From: Monodelphis domestica | Lineage: Eukaryota > Chordata > Mammalia > Didelphimorphia > Didelphidae | Length of the DNA stretch: 64,000 bases | Direction: 5' to 3' | NCBI RefSeq assembly: GCF_027887165.1 | Contig: NC_077229.1 | Span: forward strand, 349,514,416-349,578,415 | In this document: positions 59,540 through 64,000 of the stretch, in pieces | Layout of the letters: every line of letters begins with the position of its first letter | Position numbering within the stretch: position 1 is the first letter of the stretch | The notes under the pieces: model-generated | The model's input: the letters and a program-made list of their open reading frames with translations, nothing else | Database searches by the model: none | Told to the model about the DNA's origin: nothing | Made by a program: the position numbers and the translations under genes

Positions 59540-60450
59540 TAAAAGAGAGAGAAAAATTTGGTTCAGAGAAAAAATGCCCTTGAGGGACTCATTATTTTAC
59601 ACTATTGAATCTGAAGCCTGGATGGAGACCAAGTAGAAAGGGGGAGAAAGAAGAGGAAAAGCAAGAGAAGGAGGGGAAGAAACATTCAAGAGGAGTGGAG
59701 GAGGACAATCTGGATGAGAAGGGTTGCAGAATGGATGGGGAAGTTGGAGGACCAGGAGTAGAATGGAGGGATGTGGTCATAGAAATGGCAGGAGCCTTGG
59801 GGGTGTTTAGGGGTGAAGGTCAGAGCTGCAGCAAAAAGAAACTGAGAAGGATCTGGGCATGGACAAACAGAACATATTTGGGGAGGGTCAAAGGAAACTG
59901 AGGAGAGACCCTGAAAAGAGGGAAGGGGAAAAGACTGAGCAGGCTCAAACACTGGCAGAAAGGCCAGATGAGACAGTTGTGAACAAGCATTTAAAGCCTG
60001 GTCAAAAATTTGGCTCTATCTTTGAACTTTAGTATATTCATCAAACATACAAGTAATCCAGTTTTTTGGGGTTATTTCCAACAGCTAATTTTAACTTTTT
60101 TAATGTCTTAAAATTAAGCAAACCATACCTAGGCCATGTGAAAACCCTTCTTGACAAAGATTTACAGAAATTGATTGCCTCCTCTCTAGACATTCCTGGC
60201 TTAATTAGCAATCCTTTCTCTGTCCATGAAATAAGAATTTATGTAAAGGCCTTCCTCTTGGGATGCTCTAAGTAGTCCCCATTTTCAAACTAAGACCTTC
60301 CAAAAAGAAGAGAAAAAAAAAGAGTTTATAAACTTTAAAACTTTACTTTAGACTTCTATCTGGAGGCCCTATGGGTCTATTTAATCACCTAAGCATATTT
60401 TAATTTTAAAGAAAGAGTGGAGATAAAACAGAAGGTTATATTTATTAAAT
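59540..60450 (-). other. Possible gag remnant of the endogenous retrovirus
   Basis: Minus-strand frames at 59592-59952 are proline- and serine-rich ('FEPAQSFPLPSFQGLSS', 'CPCPDPSQFLF'), as in the p12/capsid start of gamma-retroviral gag. The position directly after the 5' LTR side fits gag. No conserved motif is certain. The plus-strand 98-codon frame at 59605-59901 is an antisense shadow. Confidence 0.4.
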
Positions 60451-60472
60451 TCACAATGTATTCCTATATCTT

Positions 60473-60672
60473 TTCTTTATCCTTTTTTTTTTAATCCTTA
60501 CCTTTCACCTTAGAATAAATACTATGTATTGGTTCCAAGACAGAAGAGTGGTAAGGGCTAGGCAATGGAGGTCAAGTGACTTGCCCAGGGTCACACAGCT
60601 AAGAAGTGTCTGAGGCCAGATTTCCCATCTCTAGGCCTGGCTCTCAATCCACTGAGCCACCCAGCTGCCCCC
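60473..60672 (-). repeat. Opossum-type SINE with 16-bp target duplication
   Basis: Antisense: T-run with AATCCTTACC, TTAGAATAAATACTATGTATTGG, GAGTGGTAAGGGCTAGGC, CACTTGCCCAGG-like GTGACTTGCCCAGGGTCACAC, GTCTGAGGCCAG, CTAGGCCTGGCTC and GAGCCACCCAGCTGCCCC. Flanked by the exact duplication TGTATTCCTATATCTT (60457-60472 and 60673-60688). It inserted in the interior of the endogenous retrovirus. Confidence 0.95.
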
Positions 60673-61129
60673 TGTATTCCTATATCTTAAGGTTTTTAAC
60701 TTTCTAACTTCAGTGTCTAGGTATCTAGCTTACTTCACTGCTCCCTCAACCTATTTAAAATAGCACATTAAAAAAAAATGCTAATATTACCCCAATCTTC
60801 TCCTTGACAATTTAGGCTTCTGTAAAACACAAAACTCATTGAGAAAAAAAAAATCTTCTCTACCTATAAGTCACTCTTCTGTGATAAGGAAAAACTGAAA
60901 GTAAAGAAAAAGCAAAGAATTTTAGTTTCCCAATTCATATGTTGATAAATAGTTATGATTAAAATTCTCTGGAGACTCTGTATTCATTTACAATTATTTA
61001 TCAGGAAAGGTTTGAGAAAGAGAAAAATCACATGATTATCTGGCTATACTTAATTAATCTGAGTTTGCTACACTGTCACCAGTCACCAGCCAAAAACTGC
61101 TGTGTCAGAAAGTCTATAGTTCCTATGTG

Positions 61130-61898
61130 TGAAGATTAAATCTATCTCTTCTCTGATTGTGAAAATGAAAATAATTAACTCTCCCCTGATTATGAAGATT
61201 AAATTGTAACCCCTGCCTATTTTTAGATTTAATCACCAAAGGTGTAAACACCCCATTCACACTTGTGTGGGGGAGATCTGTGACCCACATGTGCTATAGT
61301 GGGTGATGAATCAGAATCAACTGACTGCCTCCTGGGCAGTCCTAAAGCAGGGCTTCAATTGTGATTGGTATTGGTAGACATAGAATTAGGGGAAGGCACA
61401 GGAAGTGATGCAAGAGAAAGTGCCTTTAAAAGGGAATTTCAACTTCCTGAGTTCTACTGACACTTCTTCATTCTTTGGAGTGGAGGCTGAAGGAGAAATC
61501 TGCTGACTGGACCTGAAACCCTGTTCCTGATGAAACTATTGGACTGACATGTTGTAAGTGAAAGAGCTGACTCCTTTCCTGGACATTTTCTGAAGAAACT
61601 AGCCTCAAGAGAGACTACCTCTTGAGAGAGTTTTTCCCCAGGTCCTCAGGTTTACCCAGGTCAGCTAAGAACCAACACTTCCTGCCCAGGTTGGGCTAGG
61701 GGCCGGAAGTAAATTATTTAGTGCTTAGGCTAAATATCTTACCCCATCCTCTCTCTGATTTTTCTTACTTCACTCTGTCTACATTTTGTAAATAAGTTGT
61801 AAATAAATCTCTTTGGAATTAATATAAATTCTGGGTGACCACACTCTTAAATAATCCAGTCCAACTTTTATATAAATTAATCCCTTTTCCCCTTTACA
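61130..61898 (+). mobile_element. Solo LTR, family E, nested in the retrovirus 5' LTR
   Basis: 769 bp, starts TGAAGATTAAATC and ends CCCCTTTACA, with exact 6-bp duplication TATGTG (61124-61129 and 61899-61904). The flanks rejoin into LTR G. Matches 44349-45601. Contains GTGGGGGAGATCTGTGACCCACATG, GACATGTTGTAAGTGAAAG (donor-like) and TTTTGTAAATAAGTTGTAAATAAATC (poly(A) region). Confidence 0.93.
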
Positions 61899-62177
61899 TA
61901 TGTGCAAAAAGCTGAATGGCCAAAAAGAGAGCTTGCTTCCTCAGTTTCCTTTCTTATAAAACCATTTATGCCACTTATTCTGGGTCTCTCTGGTTGGACA
62001 AACTTAACCTTAGCCTGGGTCAAAGCCCATCTTCTAGACACCAGGAGTTGAGTGGCACTAAAGCCAGCTTCTTCTGAGCAGCCAGGAAGTCACAAATTGC
62101 CCAGCTAAAGGGTGGAGCTGATACCAACCACAATGGGTTTTCAAATAGAATAAGTGGTACAATTTATATTAAATTCA

Positions 62178-62395
62178 GAGGGAAGTAAGGAGAATGACAG
62201 GGAAGAGAGGAAGGAATGGGAGGAAGGGAAAACAAGAAGGAAGGCAAGAAGGCAGAAAAGAAGAAAGAAAGAAGGAAAGAAATGAGGGATAAAAGAAGGA
62301 AAGAATGGGAAGAAAGAAAGGAGAATGGGAAGAAGGGAGAGAGAAAAGGGAAAGAAGGATAACAGGAATGAAGAAAGGAATAAAAGAAAGAAGAT
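62178..62395. repeat. Purine-rich GGAA/GAAA tract
   Basis: About 220 bases of almost pure A/G with GGAA, GAAA and AGAAGG units. The minus-strand Ser/Phe/Leu frame over it (62141-62401) is a repeat artefact. Confidence 0.9.
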
Positions 62396-62625
62396 AAACA
62401 TTTATTGTCTACTATGTGCCAGGCATTATGCTTTGTGCTTTATAGATATTTCATGTAATCTTCGCAACAACCTTAGGAGGTATGTTCTATTGTTATTCCC
62501 ATATTCTAGGTGAGAAAAATGAGACATAGAGAAGTTAAGTGAATTTCCATTGCTTGAGGTCTGAGGCTGGATTTTTACTGAGGTCTTCCTAACTGATGCT
62601 GGCACTCTCTATTGACTGTGTCACC
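62396..62625 (-). repeat. CORE-SINE/MIR with L2-like tail, antisense
   Basis: AACATTTATTGTCTACTATGTGCCAGGCATTATGC, CATGTAATCTTCGCAACAACC, CTATTGTTATTCCCATATTC and GTGAATTTCCATTGC..GGTCTGAGGCTGG follow the antisense order of MIR-type CORE-SINEs with an L2-related 3' tail. Confidence 0.75.
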
Positions 62626-62639
62626 TTTAGAACAAGCAG

Positions 62640-63260
62640 AAATGCTAACCTCTTCTTAAAAGAATTTTTTTCTGTAATCATTACTTCAGCTATATTAATC
62701 ATTATGGGGTGTAAATATACATAATTTTAAATTATATTTTGATTTGTAACTTTAATCAGACAAAGTGATTCATGGGAGGGATAGTCTCCCAAGAATCAAA
62801 GGGAGAAATCATAAAATTGAAAATTAATTTTAATTCTATGTTTAAGACTTAATCAACCTGGCATAAATTTTTGGGCCTCTGGGGAAGCATGAAATTTCGG
62901 AATAGTTAAGTTTTTTCAAATAATATTCTATAGCACACAATCTTTAGAGTTACATAATTTATTAAAAGGCATAATGACTAAAATGTTTCTCACCATGTCT
63001 ATTATTTGCTGGCAATAAAAAAACTGGATCTGATTCTTTGGAGCAAAACATAGCCTTACAGCTTCTCCCATGTTAGTTGAGAACAAAGCCCAAAGCTGAT
63101 ATAATTTAGAAATAATTTTATTAAGTCATCCGGCAGAGGGAAGAGCCAAAAAGGGATGGTGCACTCTTCCTAAGTGTCTGTAACTTATACATTATGTATG
63201 GTTTAAACAAAGGAACAAGGAATATATAGTCATGTCAAAATACTATAAATCCTTACTGGT
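62640..63260. other. Unassigned; retroviral 3'-end-like motif near 62770-62815
   Basis: TTCATGGGAGGGATAGTCTCCC then ATCAAAGGGAGAAATC resembles the sequence before LTR A at 47865-47910 (ATCAATGGGGAGACTAGTCTC, ATCATCAGGGGGGAT), so a decayed retroelement 3' end may lie here. No LTR recognised after it. Confidence 0.3.
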
Positions 63261-63264
63261 TTGA

Positions 63265-63960
63265 TAAATGCAAATCAAAACAATCATGAGATATTTCATA
63301 CATATCAGATTCGCTAAAATGATAAAATGGCAAATGTTAGAGGAGGTGGAGAAAACTGGGGTAACTAATACACTGTTGATGAAATTATGAATCAATCCAA
63401 CCATTTTGGAGAATAATCTGGAATTATTCCCCCCAAATTATAAAATTGTGTATACTTTTTGAATCAGCAATATCACTCTTAAGTCTATTTCCTAAAGTGA
63501 TCAGAGAAAAAGAAAAGGAAACTTTATGTTCTAAAATATTTTTAGCAGCTTTCTTTGTGGTAGCAAAGAACTGGAAATTAAGGGGATGCCCATCAACTGG
63601 GGAATGACAAAACAAATTGTGGTTTATGATTGTGATGGAATACTATTTTGTGATAAGAAATGATAAGCAGTTTAATTTTTTAAAAAGGAAAGATCAACAT
63701 GAAATTATGAAAAGTGAAATGAATATAACCAAGAGAGCATCATGTACAGCTACAGAATTAATTAATGTTTGTTAAATAGTTTGTGAATGTCTACCTACAG
63801 AGAAAGAACCGATAAATAGAAGCATGAAAGTCTTAATTTATATATACATATATATACTATATATGATATATATTTTTGTCAAATGATGCCTTTTCTAATG
63901 TGAGGAAGGGAAGAAGAATAAAAGAGGCATATTTGGGAATTTTAATGTAACCAATAAACA
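63265..63960 (+). mobile_element. Old L1 3' end
   Basis: GATAAATGCAAATCAAAACAATCATGAG, CAGCTTTCTTTGTGGTAGCAAAGAACTGG, GGGGATGCCCATCAACTGGGGAATG and GTGATGGAATACTATTTTGTG match the ORF2 end of the L1s at 16340 and 18191, but this copy is much more diverged, with an AT-repeat (63838-63875) in its 3' UTR. No clear target duplication; the window ends right after. Confidence 0.8.
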
Positions 63961-64000
63961 AATTAATAAATTTGTTTTATTAATTAAATTATTAATTAAT

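Noticed and set aside
59605-59901. 98-codon plus-strand frame rich in Lys/Glu/Gly
   Set aside because: It is antisense to the gag side of the retrovirus and purine-rich; no domain is visible.

Overview
The window looks like intergenic or intronic DNA from a marsupial, most likely an opossum of the Monodelphis type. The evidence is the repeat population: marsupial L1 3' ends (16340-17052, 18191-19609), a glutamic/lysine-tRNA-like opossum SINE with a pyrimidine-poor 3' tail (40779-40961 on +, 60473-60672 on -), RTE-tailed SINEs (3133-3367, 20196-20440), MAR1/MIR-type CORE-SINEs and many LTR families. The species assignment rests on recalled consensus sequences, not on a search. I see no intact host protein-coding gene, no tRNA or rRNA gene and no CRISPR array. 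Base composition is AT-rich; the exceptions are two GC/CpG-rich patches at about 37560-37920 and 55127-55220.

Layout. 1-5450: a hAT MITE, old SINEs, one solo LTR and an unclassified old repeat. 5456-9560: 5' part of an L1 (5' UTR, ORF1 remnant, start of ORF2). 9.6-16 kb: mostly unassigned, with an antisense L1 5' region, L2 pieces and an RTE-type LINE relic. 16-23 kb: two 5'-truncated L1 insertions with clear target-site duplications, SINEs and an L1-like non-autonomous element. 24-32 kb: solo LTRs and a large inverted repeat built from LTR sequence (28321-29153). 33-35 kb: CR1/L3 LINE fragments. 35376-38381: a complete, apparently young non-autonomous LTR retrotransposon whose 343-bp LTRs look identical. 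39-50.5 kb: L2/L3 LINEs, SINEs and a dense set of solo LTRs, two of them nested inside others. 51899-62177: a badly decayed endogenous retrovirus on the minus strand, itself carrying several later insertions. 62.2-64 kb: purine tract, CORE-SINE and an old L1.

The most unusual item is at 55127-56456: a processed copy of the 5' part of EZH2 mRNA (host Polycomb methyltransferase) fused at its start codon to a stretch that reads as a MIR SINE followed by the N-terminal DNA-binding domain of a Tigger/pogo transposase. It therefore looks like a retrocopy of a chimeric or alternatively initiated EZH2 transcript. It also preserves a splice choice that removes nine residues. The second item of interest is the young LTR element at 35376-38381. 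It contains a same-strand SINE relic, a GC-rich leader and a duplicated polypurine/LTR-edge motif, and it shares its 3' internal end with sequence just upstream of an LTR of another family at 47911. This suggests a non-autonomous lineage and a possible partner family.
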